DNA of 38,454 nt from F23-B02 sp963613665 (GCA_963613665.1 CAVEAL010000021.1:1-38454); one strand, 5' to 3'. Counted from the first letter of the stretch, positions 30,021-38,279 are shown. Translations and numbers: made by a program. Notes: generated by a model from the letters alone, not told the origin.

Positions 30021-30944
30021 ATGACAAAAGTATTCATTGATGGCAGCGCAGGAACGACAGGACTGCGCATATACCAGCGCCTTGCCGAGAGGCGGGACAT
30101 CGAGCTTATAAAGCTTTCCGAGGAAAACAGAAAAAACAGCGATGCACGGAGACAGGCTATGTTCGAGGCCGAGATATCGTTTCTGTGCCTGCCGGATGCC
30201 GCGGCGATAGAAGCCGTGAAGCTTGCCGAGGGAAGCGGGACAACGATCATAGATACATCGACGGCGCACAGGGTAAACGGCGGCTGGGCCTACGGATTTC
30301 CCGAGCTGACGGGTTTAAGAGATAAAATAAAAGCATCAAAGCGCATTGCAAACCCCGGCTGTCATGCAAGCGGCTTTATATCGCTCGTGGCGCCGCTGAC
30401 GGAATGCGGTATCATTCCGAAGGATATGTTTCTCAGCTGCTTTTCGCTCACGGGCTACTCCGGCGGCGGCAAACAGATGATCGCCGAGTATGAAAGTGAA
30501 AACAGGGACAGCCTGCTCGACGCACCGAGAATGTACGCGATGGCACAGAGCCATAAGCACCTGCCGGAGATGAAAAAGCTCTGCGGACTTGAAAACGCGC
30601 CCGCGTTCTGCCCCGTTGCCGCACCGTATTACAGCGGCATGGAGGTCACGGTGCCGCTTTCGGGCAAGGCCGTAAACGGCAGCATTGAAGACATCAGAAA
30701 CGCATATGCCGGGTATTACGGCTCGGGTCTTGTGCATTTTACCGGCGACGTGAGCGAGGGCGGCTTCCTGTCGGCAGGCTCATTCAGCGGCAGAGACGAT
30801 ATGGCCGTCGGAGTTTACGGCAATGAAGAGCGCATACTGCTCGTTTCGAGGTTTGACAATCTCGGCAAGGGCGCGTCGGGCGCCGCGATACAGAACATGA
30901 ATATAATTCTTGGCATAGACGAAAAAACGGGACTTAATGTCTGA
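30021..30944 (+). CDS. argC: N-acetyl-gamma-glutamyl-phosphate reductase
   Basis: 307 aa from the ATG at 30021 (GAGGT seven bases upstream). A start at 29880 would precede the promoter. Third step of arginine synthesis, NADPH-dependent reduction of N-acetylglutamyl phosphate. N-terminal Rossmann motif VFIDGSAGTTGLRI, SFLCLPDAAA, the catalytic Cys in NPGCHASGF (~110), SLTGYSGGGKQM, then GMEVTVPL. The short length and the DGSAGTTG start match the 'uncommon' ArgC type (about 310 aa) rather than the ~345-aa form. First gene of argC-argJ-argB-argD. Confidence 0.93.
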   Translation: MTKVFIDGSAGTTGLRIYQRLAERRDIELIKLSEENRKNSDARRQAMFEAEISFLCLPDAAAIEAVKLAEGSGTTIIDTSTAHRVNGGWAYGFPELTGLRDKIKASKRIANPGCHASGFISLVAPLTECGIIPKDMFLSCFSLTGYSGGGKQMIAEYESENRDSLLDAPRMYAMAQSHKHLPEMKKLCGLENAPAFCPVAAPYYSGMEVTVPLSGKAVNGSIEDIRNAYAGYYGSGLVHFTGDVSEGGFLSAGSFSGRDDMAVGVYGNEERILLVSRFDNLGKGASGAAIQNMNIILGIDEKTGLNV

Positions 30945-30958
30945 AGGAGATTTTGAAA

Positions 30959-32173
30959 ATGAAAGTAATTTCAGGCGGCGTCTGCGCCGCACAGGGTTTC
31001 ACCGCCGGCGGAGTTCACTGCGGTATCCGCAAGAACAGGGATAAGCGCGATCTGTCGGTAATATACAGCAAGGTGCGTGCCGCCGCGGCAGCGACATATA
31101 CTACAAACCTCGTAAAGGGCGCGCCGCTCAACGTCACGAAAAAGCATATTTCCGACGGCTATGCCCAGGCCGTCATATGCAACAGCGGCAACGCCAACAC
31201 CTGCAATGCCAACGGCGCCGAGATCGCCGAGCAGATGAGCGCACTGCTGGCCGGGGAGCTCGGCATAAGCGCCGATGACGTCGTCGTTGCATCGACCGGA
31301 GTGATCGGTCAGCCTCTTGACATAGAGCCCATTGCAAAGGGCATCCCCGCGCTCGCCGCATCACTCTCCGAGAACGGAAGCGGAGACGCCGCCGAGGGCA
31401 TCATAACGACGGATAAGATAAAAAAGGAGGTCGCCGTTGAGTTCACGCTCGGCGGAAAGACCTGCAAAATGGGCGGCATCGCAAAGGGCAGCGGAATGAT
31501 CCACCCGAACATGGCAACGATGCTCGTGTTCATAACGACCGATGCGGCGATATCTCCGGAGCTGCTGCAAAAGGCGCTTTCGGGGGATATAAAGAATACG
31601 TTCAACATGATATCCATCGACGGAGACACCTCGACGAACGACATGGTGACCGTGCTTGCAAACGGCATGGCGGGAAACAGCATTATCGACTGCGAAAACG
31701 ACGATTATGCCGAGTTCATGAAGGCGCTGAACACCGTCAACATGAGCCTTTGCAGGCTGATAGCCGGCGACGGCGAGGGCGCAACAAAGCTTCTTGAGTG
31801 CACCGTCAGCGGAGCAAAGGACGAAGCTGCGGCAAAGACGGCCGCCAAGAGCGTTATCTGCTCGTCCCTTGTCAAAACCGCAATGTTCGGAGCAGACGCA
31901 AACTGGGGCCGGATTCTCTGCGCGATAGGCTACAGCGGCGCCGATGTCGATGTAAACAAGATCGACGTTTCCTTCAAAAGCGCAAAGGGCGAGGTCGCCG
32001 TGTGCAGGAACGGGGCCAGCATCGGGTTTTCCGAGGAGCTTGCCAAGGAGATACTCCTCGAAAAGGAGATCGATATCCTCGTCGATCTCAACGGCGGCGA
32101 TGCCGGAGCTACGGCATGGGGCTGCGATCTGACATATGACTATGTCAGGATCAACGGAGACTACCGCACCTGA
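30959..32173 (+). CDS. argJ: Bifunctional glutamate N-acetyltransferase / ornithine acetyltransferase
   Basis: 404 aa from the ATG at 30959, nine bases after AAGGAG (a TTG at 30953 is too close to the site). It moves acetyl from acetylornithine to glutamate and so makes the pathway cyclic. Motifs: CNSGNANTCNA, STGVIGQPLDI, and the self-cleavage site KGSGMIHPNMATMLVF, where the Thr of MATML becomes the N-terminal nucleophile of the beta chain; then SIDGDTSTNDMV and ANWGRILCAIGYSGA. Whether it also uses acetyl-CoA cannot be told from sequence alone. No separate argE/argA is in view. Confidence 0.95.
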   Translation: MKVISGGVCAAQGFTAGGVHCGIRKNRDKRDLSVIYSKVRAAAAATYTTNLVKGAPLNVTKKHISDGYAQAVICNSGNANTCNANGAEIAEQMSALLAGELGISADDVVVASTGVIGQPLDIEPIAKGIPALAASLSENGSGDAAEGIITTDKIKKEVAVEFTLGGKTCKMGGIAKGSGMIHPNMATMLVFITTDAAISPELLQKALSGDIKNTFNMISIDGDTSTNDMVTVLANGMAGNSIIDCENDDYAEFMKALNTVNMSLCRLIAGDGEGATKLLECTVSGAKDEAAAKTAAKSVICSSLVKTAMFGADANWGRILCAIGYSGADVDVNKIDVSFKSAKGEVAVCRNGASIGFSEELAKEILLEKEIDILVDLNGGDAGATAWGCDLTYDYVRINGDYRT

Positions 32174-32187
32174 TCGGAGGAAGCAAA

Positions 32188-33057
32188 ATGAACACCAAAC
32201 ACTCTGCGCCCGAGCGCATAGAGGCTATCATAAACGCACTGCCGTATATTAAAAGATACACGGGAAAGATCGTCGTCGTAAAATACGGCGGAAGCGCCAT
32301 GAAGGACGAGGACCTCAAGCAGAAGGTCATGCTCGATCTGGTGCTTCTGTGGACGATAGGCGTCAAGGTCGTGCTTGTTCACGGCGGCGGTCCGGAGATA
32401 AATGCGGTGATGGCAAAGCTCGGGAAAAAGGCCGAGTTTATAGATGGCCTGCGCGTTACCGACAAGGAGACTGTCGGGATCGTCCAGATGGTCCTTGCCG
32501 GAAAAGTAAACAAGACCATTGTCAATCAGCTCGAGGGCAAGGGCGCAAAGGCCATCGGACTTTCGGGCATGGACGGCAGGCTCATCGAGGCCGAGCAGAA
32601 GGACGAAAGACTCGGCTATGTCGGCAATATCACAAGGATAAACACACAGCCGATATACGATCTGCTCGACAGGGGCTATATTCCCGTTATCTCCACCATA
32701 GGCTGCGACAGACGGGGAAATGCATATAATATAAACGGCGATACCGCCGCCGCGGAGATCGCGGGTGCACTCAAGGCAGAGCGGTTCATACTCATGACCG
32801 ATATAGACGGCGTGCTCAGAGACAAGGACGACCCGTCAACGCTCATTTCCGAGATCTCAAGGGAGGAAGCGGAAAAATACTGCGCCGACGGCATCATATC
32901 CGGCGGCATGATCCCGAAGGTCAAAAGCTGCTTTGATGCGATCGAAGAGGGCGTCAAAAGCACTGTCATCATAAACGGAACGGTCCCGCATGCGATACTC
33001 ACCGAGCTTCTTACAAACGAGGGCTGCGGCACCATGTTCAGCGGAGGAAATAAATGA
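32188..33057 (+). CDS. argB: Acetylglutamate kinase
   Basis: 289 aa, with ATCGGAGGAAGC before the ATG. It phosphorylates N-acetylglutamate. Amino-acid-kinase fold motifs: VVKYGGSAMKDEDLK (Lys for ATP phosphates), VLVHGGGPEINAVM, GLRVTD, INGDTAAAEIA, LMTDIDGVLRDKDD and GGMIPKVKSCFDAIEEGVKS. The N-terminal ~25 residues form the extra helix often seen in arginine-inhibited hexameric enzymes, so feedback control is plausible but unproven. Its stop overlaps the argD start (ATGA). Confidence 0.96.
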   Translation: MNTKHSAPERIEAIINALPYIKRYTGKIVVVKYGGSAMKDEDLKQKVMLDLVLLWTIGVKVVLVHGGGPEINAVMAKLGKKAEFIDGLRVTDKETVGIVQMVLAGKVNKTIVNQLEGKGAKAIGLSGMDGRLIEAEQKDERLGYVGNITRINTQPIYDLLDRGYIPVISTIGCDRRGNAYNINGDTAAAEIAGALKAERFILMTDIDGVLRDKDDPSTLISEISREEAEKYCADGIISGGMIPKVKSCFDAIEEGVKSTVIINGTVPHAILTELLTNEGCGTMFSGGNK

Positions 33058-34217
33058 ATACTAAGCAGACAGATAAAGAATACGTAGCGGGAACCTACAA
33101 CCGTTTTCCCGTTGAGATAGTCAGCGGCAAGGGCTCCGTCGTGAAGGACGAGACCGGCAGGGAATACATAGACCTCGGCAGCGGGATCGGCGTCACGTCC
33201 TTCGGCATAGCCGACGGGATCTGGCAGCAGGCCGTTATCGATCAGATATCGAAGGTGCAGCACACGTCGAACCTGTATTACACAAGCCCCTGTGCCGTTC
33301 TGGCGCAGAAGCTCTGCGAAAAGAGCGGGATGAAAAAGGTGTTCTTCTCAAACTCCGGCGCCGAGGCCAACGAATGCGCGATCAAGGCCGCCAGAAAATA
33401 CGCCGCAGGGAAGAAGGGCGCGGATCACTACACCATAATCACGCTCGTCAACAGCTTCCACGGCAGAACGCTCACGACGCTTGCCGCAACCGGTCAGGAG
33501 CATTATCACGAGCTGTTTGCACCGCTCACTCCGGGCTTTGCCTATGTTGAGGCAGGAAACTTCGAGCAGCTCAAAAAAACTGCCGAGGAAACGAAAGCGG
33601 CCGGTATTCTCATGGAATGCATCCAGGGTGAGGGCGGAGTCATTCCGCTCGACAGGGATTTTGTGGTCAGGACGGCGGAATATGCGCACGCAAACGATAT
33701 TGTCCTCATGTTCGACGAGGTCCAGGCCGGCAACGGAAGAAGCGGAAAATACTTTTCGTATATGAATTTCGGCGTTGAGCCCGATGTTGTGTCCACGGCA
33801 AAGGGACTGGCGGGCGGACTGCCCCTGGGAGCCACTCTCCTGGGCGAAAAGGTGCAGGATATATTCGGCTTCGGCGACAATGGCTCCACCTTCGGCGGAA
33901 ATCCCGTAAGCTGTGCCGCAGCGATAAGCATCATAGACAGGATCGACGATGAGCTCATGGACGAGGTAAAAGCAAAGAGCGACTATGTGTTCAAAGCCCT
34001 TGAAAATGCCGACGGAATTGAAAGCGTTGACGGAATGGGCCTGATGATCGGCATAAAGACCGTAAAGCCAGCCGGAGAGATAGTCAGGGCGTGCATGGAT
34101 AAGGGTGTGCTGTGCCTCACGGCAAAGGACAAGGTGCGCCTCCTGCCCGCGCTGAACATCCCGATGGACGTTCTCCAAAAGGCTGTTGAGATAATAAAAG
34201 AAGCCTGCAAAGAATAA
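33054..34217 (+). CDS. argD: Acetylornithine aminotransferase
   Basis: 387 aa, starting in the ATGA overlap with argB, with AGCGGAGG upstream. PLP-dependent class III aminotransferase making N-acetylornithine. Motifs: FSNSGAEANECAIKAARKYA, SFHGRTLTTLAATGQ, IQGEGGVIP, LMFDEVQAGNGRSG (Asp for PLP), and STAKGLAGGLPLGA (the Lys forms the Schiff base). Last gene of the operon; a GC-rich stem (AAAGCCCG/CGGGCTTT, 34246-34283) follows, with only a weak T-tract. argF, argG and argH are not in the window. Confidence 0.95.
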   Translation: MNTKQTDKEYVAGTYNRFPVEIVSGKGSVVKDETGREYIDLGSGIGVTSFGIADGIWQQAVIDQISKVQHTSNLYYTSPCAVLAQKLCEKSGMKKVFFSNSGAEANECAIKAARKYAAGKKGADHYTIITLVNSFHGRTLTTLAATGQEHYHELFAPLTPGFAYVEAGNFEQLKKTAEETKAAGILMECIQGEGGVIPLDRDFVVRTAEYAHANDIVLMFDEVQAGNGRSGKYFSYMNFGVEPDVVSTAKGLAGGLPLGATLLGEKVQDIFGFGDNGSTFGGNPVSCAAAISIIDRIDDELMDEVKAKSDYVFKALENADGIESVDGMGLMIGIKTVKPAGEIVRACMDKGVLCLTAKDKVRLLPALNIPMDVLQKAVEIIKEACKE

Positions 34218-34339
34218 TTTCAGGCGTGACAGACGCTGCAAACAAAGCCCGTGGCTGTATTTGATATACTGCCGCGGGCTTTGGCGGTTTGATAGAAGCA
34301 AAAAGCCGCAGCGAAAAGTGCCCCTTCCGCTGCTTTTAA

Positions 34340-34378
34340 AAAAAAGAAAACCTACAGCTCCATAGAACTGCAGGTTTT
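34340..34378 (-). terminator. Terminator of tRNA-Val
   Basis: Read on the minus strand: AACCTGCAGTTC / GAGCTGTAGGTT then TTCTTTTTTTT, right after the tRNA CCA. Confidence 0.85.
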
Positions 34379-34454
34379 TGGTGGACGATACAAGACTCGA
34401 ACTTGTGACCTCCCGCACGTCAAGCGGATGCGCTACCAGCTGCGCCAATCGTCC
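34379..34454 (-). tRNA. tRNA-Val (anticodon GAC)
   Basis: 76 nt on the minus strand with encoded CCA: acceptor GGACGAT/ATCGTCC, D stem GCGC/GCGC, anticodon stem TCCGC/GCGGG with loop TTGACGT (anticodon GAC), T stem ACAAG/CTTGT with TTCGAGT. Confidence 0.93.
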
Positions 34455-34474
34455 GTTTTTCATCGGCATCGATT

Positions 34475-34503
34475 ATTCTACATGATGCCGATGAATTTGT
34501 CAA
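34475..34503 (-). promoter_or_regulatory. Promoter of tRNA-Val
   Basis: Minus strand TTGACA (34503-34498), a 17-bp spacer and TAGAAT (34480-34475). Confidence 0.75.
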
Positions 34504-34512
34504 CAGTTTTTT

Positions 34513-35145
34513 TCAGCTTCTCACATAAACCGTGCACTCGGTGGTTTTTCCGTAGCACGAGAGGATGACCTTTGCCGTGCCGGTGCTCACGCCGGTTACG
34601 GTGCAGGTGCCGTTTTCGTTGACCGTGACCGATACGACGCCCGAGTCGGACGAGGACCACTCGTACTCGGCCGTGACCGTCATCGGGAAGTGAGAACCCG
34701 TGAGCGTGATCGACTGGCCGACGCTGAACGCAAACTCCGTGCAGGGGCTGGCGTAGGGGCTGCTCATCGTGACCGAGGTTATCTCCGGCGTGGGCGTCGG
34801 AGTCGGGGTCGGGGTTGGCGTCGGGGTTGGCGCGGCGGAAACCTCCGCGGGCGGCGTCGGCATGACCGGAGCATTGGGGTTGTCCGCATTATCGAGGCTC
34901 ACGGTTATCATGACTATAAGTGCCGCTATGATGGCAACGATGAGTATCGCGCCGAAAGTGAACTGCCATTTGCGATTGTCGCCCGCTCTCCTGTTTGCGG
35001 CCGTGCCTTTGACGGCGCTGGGCGTTGTGCCGGGAGCGCGGCGGCTGTTCTGGACTCTGCGAGTGCTGCACTTAGGGCAGCGGCGGCGCATCGCGGAGTA
35101 TTTTTCTCCGCAGCGGCGGCAGGTCACCTGAGGGATCAGACCCAT
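34513..35145 (-). CDS. Zinc-ribbon membrane protein with extracellular Big2 Ig-like domain
   Basis: 210 aa, with AAGGAGGAGCAT before the ATG at 35145. The N-terminus has a zinc ribbon of two CxxC pairs (CRRCGEKYSAMRRRCPKCS, Cys9, Cys12, Cys23, Cys26), then a basic linker and a membrane helix (~62-83). A Thr-Pro repeat (about eight TP units, ~105-121) follows, then a single bacterial Ig-like (Big2) domain ending TVTGVSTGTAKVILSC. Predicted topology is zinc ribbon inside and Ig domain outside. Similar layouts are common in Clostridia without a known role. The TP tract is coded by a short tandem GT/GC-rich repeat (34786-34835) prone to length change. Confidence 0.75.
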   Translation of the reverse strand: MGLIPQVTCRRCGEKYSAMRRRCPKCSTRRVQNSRRAPGTTPSAVKGTAANRRAGDNRKWQFTFGAILIVAIIAALIVMITVSLDNADNPNAPVMPTPPAEVSAAPTPTPTPTPTPTPTPEITSVTMSSPYASPCTEFAFSVGQSITLTGSHFPMTVTAEYEWSSSDSGVVSVTVNENGTCTVTGVSTGTAKVILSCYGKTTECTVYVRS

Positions 35146-35180
35146 ATATGCTCCTCCTTAGTAACTGTATTAATCAATTT

Positions 35181-35209
35181 ATAATACAGCATTATGCGTT
35201 TTTCGTCAA
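35181..35209 (-). promoter_or_regulatory. Promoter of the zinc-ribbon/Big2 gene
   Basis: Minus strand TTGACG (35209-35204), a 17-bp spacer and TATTAT (35186-35181). Confidence 0.7.
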
Positions 35210-35222
35210 GTTTTTAATGACG

Positions 35223-35536
35223 CATTGAGGCTGTGCCTATACAGTGATTGCGGGTACCAGATTTTTCGGCGGCGCACGGGGGCACCTTCGGATACGGATA
35301 TTGCCGGTGTCCTACCGGAAGCAATGGAACAAACCATAACGTTTCGCGCCACGTGAAATTGTGCGATATTAGTGCAAAATTACGCCGTTCCCCTTGGCTT
35401 CCCCTTGAGGGGAGGAGCCAAGGCGTGAAACATTACTGCGCACTTTTATCACGCGAAACGCTGTAGTTTATGCCGCTGTCCCGATACCGGGTACCCGCAG
35501 TAAACGTATAGGTGTAGCCTGAATGCGCCTCTAAAA
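35223..35536. repeat. Intergenic palindromic repeat, longest copy
   Basis: It starts ATTGAGGCTGTGCCTATACA and ends AACGTATAGGTGTAGCCT followed by AATGCGCCTC, so the two ends are near inverted repeats. Inside are AACGTTTCGCG, a hairpin CTTGGCT-CCCC/GGGG-AGCCAAGG and CCGATACCGGGTACCCGCAG. No gene is seen in the 35146-35530 gap. Confidence 0.7.
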
Positions 35537-36469
35537 AACCCCGAGGGATTTAAAAATGAGGGACCATGCGAACATGGTGAAGCAGCACAGGGCGCTGGTG
35601 GACACGACGATGTCTCCGGCGAGCTCGTCGTCGCCGCCCATCTGCTGGACCATGGTGAACGAAGCGATGGCGGTGGCCGAGCCGAAGATGCCGATCATTC
35701 CGGCAAAGGCGATGCCGCGGATGCCGAGAAGATAAGCGGCGGTGAGTGCAATGCCCGGCATGATGATGAGTCTGCCGAGGCAGACCTCGATGAGGTCTTT
35801 TACATATTTGTGTATGCTGCCCCACTGGAAAAACGCGCCGAGCATGAACAGCATCATCGGGTTTGTCGCGGCGGCGATCTGTTTTGCGGTGGACAGCAGC
35901 GCCGAGGGCAGCTCAATGCCAGGCAGGCGGAGGGCAATACCGGCGATCGTGCCGAGGATGAGCGGATTTTTAAAGACGTCCGCAATGAGGCTCAGCGGCT
36001 CGGGGCGCTTGCCGCTGAATATCTCGAGTGTAACGACCGCGATGGCGTTGAACATCGGAACGACGACCGCAATCAGTACGACGACCGCTCCCGCGTCCGC
36101 GCCCGGCACGAGCGCCGTTGCCAGCGGCAGTCCGATTATAACGAAGTTCGAGCGGTAGATGCCCTGTATCTTCACGCCGCGCTTGCCTGTTTCCTTTTCG
36201 GTAAGCAGGACATAGGCGAGGCTGAGGAAATACTCGACAAGAACGCCGGCGGCGGCAAATATGAGAAGCTTTGGCTGCACGGCGTTCGACAGGTCGGAGG
36301 TGTAGATGTTGTAAAACAGCATTACCGGCATGAAATAGCGAAACAGCAGCTTATTGAGTTTGGGCACGTCCGAGCGCTGTATAGCGCCCAGATGCCTCGC
36401 AAGGCAGCCGAGCGCCATGAGCATAAATATGGGCAGTACCGCGTTTACGCATACTGTGAAAGCCGTCAT
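35531..36469 (-). CDS. AEC family transporter (auxin-efflux-carrier type permease)
   Basis: 312 aa with about ten hydrophobic segments arranged five plus five. The N-terminus (AVLPIFMLMALGCLARHLGA, then LNKLLFRYFMPVMLFYNIY) is typical of the AEC family, as is IIGLPLATALVPGADAG with its helix-breaking Pro. Members export or import organic acids such as malate, and the substrate here cannot be told. The start at 36469 overlaps the end of the DUF896 gene (ATGA), so it is the last gene of the yfbR operon. Confidence 0.9.
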   Translation of the reverse strand: MTAFTVCVNAVLPIFMLMALGCLARHLGAIQRSDVPKLNKLLFRYFMPVMLFYNIYTSDLSNAVQPKLLIFAAAGVLVEYFLSLAYVLLTEKETGKRGVKIQGIYRSNFVIIGLPLATALVPGADAGAVVVLIAVVVPMFNAIAVVTLEIFSGKRPEPLSLIADVFKNPLILGTIAGIALRLPGIELPSALLSTAKQIAAATNPMMLFMLGAFFQWGSIHKYVKDLIEVCLGRLIIMPGIALTAAYLLGIRGIAFAGMIGIFGSATAIASFTMVQQMGGDDELAGDIVVSTSALCCFTMFAWSLIFKSLGVF

Positions 36470-36675
36470 TTTGAGTCCTTTCGCTGAAGCTTATGCTTTT
36501 TGCCGTCAGGGGTCTGGATGTAGGTGTTTTCGAGTATTTCTATCGCGCCGCGGCGCCACTCGTCGAGATACTCCCTGCGCAGAGCCTCGCGCTCGGCCAG
36601 CTCCTCGGGGCTCAGCTCGCGCTCTTTTTTTATGCGCGCAAGCTCGTTTATTCTCTGAAGCTTTGAATTTTCCAT
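36466..36675 (-). CDS. DUF896 (YnzC/UPF0291) family small protein
   Basis: 69 aa. N-terminus MENSKLQRINELARIKKERE followed by LSPEELAEREALRREYLDEW matches the two-helix DUF896 family found across Firmicutes; B. subtilis YnzC is an SOS-linked member of unknown biochemical role. The usual family length is 60-80 aa. It overlaps both neighbours by one to four bases, so it is translated with yfbR and the transporter gene. Confidence 0.93.
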   Translation of the reverse strand: MENSKLQRINELARIKKERELSPEELAEREALRREYLDEWRRGAIEILENTYIQTPDGKKHKLQRKDSK

Positions 36676-37262
36676 TATTCTATCGTCCCCAGTTCGTCAA
36701 GAGTTTTCTCAAATGCCGGAATGAAGTGCTCGATGAAATACTCGGCCTCCGGCAGCTCGTAGGAGTGTATTGCCGCAAGCGTCTGCTTCTCGGCGTTGAG
36801 GAATTCGTTGTTTCCGGCTTTGCGCTCTTCAACGCATTTGATGTAGGCGCTCAGCTTGTCTGCGGCCTTGACTATCGGGTGCAGCTCGCGCTGCGTATCT
36901 CCGACAAGTATCGGCTCGAAGGCGGGGCGGAGCTCGGGCGGCAGCATGTCAAGGAGCTTTTCCGAGGCTATCGTCTCGACCCTGCGGTAGGCGCTCATGA
37001 TCTCCTCATCGTGATATTTTATAGGCGTGGGCAGATCGCCCGTGAGTATCTCGCTCGCGTCGTGATACAGCGCGACCGCCGCGCAGGCCTCGGGATCACA
37101 TGGGACGCCGTACACATCGCGGCGGATAACGCCCAGCGCGTGTGCGATGACCGCGACCATGTGGCTGTGCTCCTGAATGTTTTCATGTATCGAGTTGCGC
37201 ATCAGGCTCCAGCGCTCGATATAGCGCATACGCGAGAGCAGCGCGAAAAAATTACTGTCCAT
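36675..37262 (-). CDS. yfbR: HD-domain 5'-nucleotidase, YfbR-like
   Basis: 195 aa, with CAGGAGAAACGGA before the ATG at 37262. HD phosphohydrolase motifs: WSLMRNSIHENIQEHSHMVA (first metal His), LYHDASEILTGDLPTPIKY (His-Asp pair), KAADKLSAYIKC (second Asp). YfbR dephosphorylates deoxynucleoside 5'-monophosphates and needs a divalent metal. The family match is good across the whole length. First gene of a three-gene operon. The promoter is overlapped by a perfect palindrome (37276-37301), so a repressor is likely. Confidence 0.9.
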   Translation of the reverse strand: MDSNFFALLSRMRYIERWSLMRNSIHENIQEHSHMVAVIAHALGVIRRDVYGVPCDPEACAAVALYHDASEILTGDLPTPIKYHDEEIMSAYRRVETIASEKLLDMLPPELRPAFEPILVGDTQRELHPIVKAADKLSAYIKCVEERKAGNNEFLNAEKQTLAAIHSYELPEAEYFIEHFIPAFEKTLDELGTIE

Positions 37263-37275
37263 TCCGTTTCTCCTG

Positions 37276-37301
37276 TGATAAAATCAAACGTGATTTTATC
37301 A
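37276..37301 (-). promoter_or_regulatory. Perfect palindrome over the yfbR promoter (candidate operator)
   Basis: Arms TGATAAAATCA and TGATTTTATCA are perfect reverse complements with a 4-base centre AACG. The right arm covers the -10 box. The site lies 14 bases upstream of the yfbR start. Confidence 0.6.
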
Positions 37302-37321
37302 TAATGTGCGGATAATATCAA
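37293..37321 (-). promoter_or_regulatory. Promoter of the yfbR-DUF896-AEC operon
   Basis: Minus strand TTGATA (37321-37316), a 17-bp spacer and TAAAAT (37298-37293). Confidence 0.7.
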
Positions 37322-37391
37322 ATGTTTGCGGAACAATTTTGTGCGAAACTTCGTCATAGAAATATTGACAGAAGCGAAAGGAGCTGCCGCC

Positions 37392-37889
37392 GTGAAAAAT
37401 CTGAAAAGCATCGTCTGCTGTGCGCTGTGCCTGGCGATGGCCGCCGCGCTGTGTGCCTGCTCGACGCAGAACGACATCGCAAAATTAAACAAAAGCACGC
37501 ATATGCCGAACCCCGTGCACGGCTCAAGTGCGGAGGAGTTCAGAGCCGCCGGCATCGTCATGCCGGAGTTTGAGGGCAAAACGCCCGTTTACACGACCAT
37601 AGACTGCGATAAGACGCTGTATCAGGCCGATTACGGCGACTTTGTCATCCGGGCGCAGGAGACGGACAGGCAGGAGGACATCTCAGGCATGAGCTATGAC
37701 TGGCAGGAGGAGCCGATAATGACGCTCGAGCTCCTGCAGGGCGATCCCGTCGTAAAGCTTGACGGAAACGGTGCCGGGATAATTTACTGGTACCTCGGCG
37801 GCCGCAGCTGGTCTGCCGGAATGACTCAGGGTGCCGACGCCGACACGCTCAGGAGCCTGTATTTCAGGACCGCCGACCTCAACCCGTAA
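37392..37889 (+). CDS. Small lipoprotein of unknown function
   Basis: 165 aa from the GTG at 37392, eight bases after GAAAGGAG. The in-frame ATG at 37326 has no site and would bury the signal sequence. N-terminus KNLKSIVCCALCLAMAAALC ends in a lipobox LCAC. The mature part is ~140 residues with TPVYTTIDCDKTLYQADYGD, FVIRAQETDRQEDISGMSYD, and a C-terminal YWYLGGRSWSAGMTQGADAD, which suggests a compact beta-sandwich. No family recognised. Nothing clearly ties it to the flanking genes. Confidence 0.75.
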   Translation: MKNLKSIVCCALCLAMAAALCACSTQNDIAKLNKSTHMPNPVHGSSAEEFRAAGIVMPEFEGKTPVYTTIDCDKTLYQADYGDFVIRAQETDRQEDISGMSYDWQEEPIMTLELLQGDPVVKLDGNGAGIIYWYLGGRSWSAGMTQGADADTLRSLYFRTADLNP

Positions 37890-37896
37890 AAAAAGC

Positions 37897-37925
37897 TTTA
37901 CAAACTCCGGGCGAGGTGATAATAT
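37897..37925 (+). promoter_or_regulatory. Promoter of rpsO
   Basis: TTTACA at 37897-37902, a 17-bp spacer and TAATAT at 37920-37925, followed by a structured leader of about 80 nt. Confidence 0.65.
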
Positions 37926-37978
37926 AACTAAGTCCGTGAACTCAGTATTCGGGAGACCTTTCCTCCCTTTACTTAGTC
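37926..37978 (+). promoter_or_regulatory. Structured rpsO leader (possible S15 autoregulation site)
   Basis: ACTAAGT (37927-37933) pairs with ACTTAGT (37971-37977), and inside it GGGAG (37951-37955) pairs with CTCCC (37963-37967). The position between the promoter and rpsO matches S15-binding leaders known in several phyla. Binding is inferred from position only. Confidence 0.4.
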
Positions 37979-38012
37979 ATTGGATATAAGAAAAACAGAA
38001 AGGGGTATCATT

Positions 38013-38279
38013 ATGATCACCAAAGAGACCAAAACCGCCGTTATCGAGGCAAACAAGACTCACGAGAAGGACACCGGCTCGCCCGAGGTTCAGATCGCTA
38101 TCCTCACTCAGCGCATCCGTGAGCTGACCGCTCACCTGAAGGTTCATCCCAACGACGACCACAGCCGTCTGGGCATGTACAAGATGGTCGGCAAGCGCCG
38201 CCGTCTGCTCGACTACCTCGCAAAGAAGGACATCGAGCGTTACCGCGCGATCATTGCTAAGCTGGGCATCCGTAAGTAA
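38013..38279 (+). CDS. rpsO: 30S ribosomal protein S15
   Basis: 88 aa from the ATG at 38013 with AAAGGGG upstream (an ATG-like start at 37980 lies in the leader). Full-length S15: GSPEVQIAILTQRIRELTAH (rRNA contact), HPNDDHSRLGMYKMVGKRRR and LLDYLAKKDIERYRAII. Binds 16S rRNA early in small-subunit assembly. It is followed by a strong terminator at 38312-38346. Confidence 0.98.
   Translation: MITKETKTAVIEANKTHEKDTGSPEVQIAILTQRIRELTAHLKVHPNDDHSRLGMYKMVGKRRRLLDYLAKKDIERYRAIIAKLGIRK

Noticed and set aside
34218..34340. Small gene between argD and tRNA-Val
   Set aside because: Only a GC-rich stem and short frames without ribosome sites are present.
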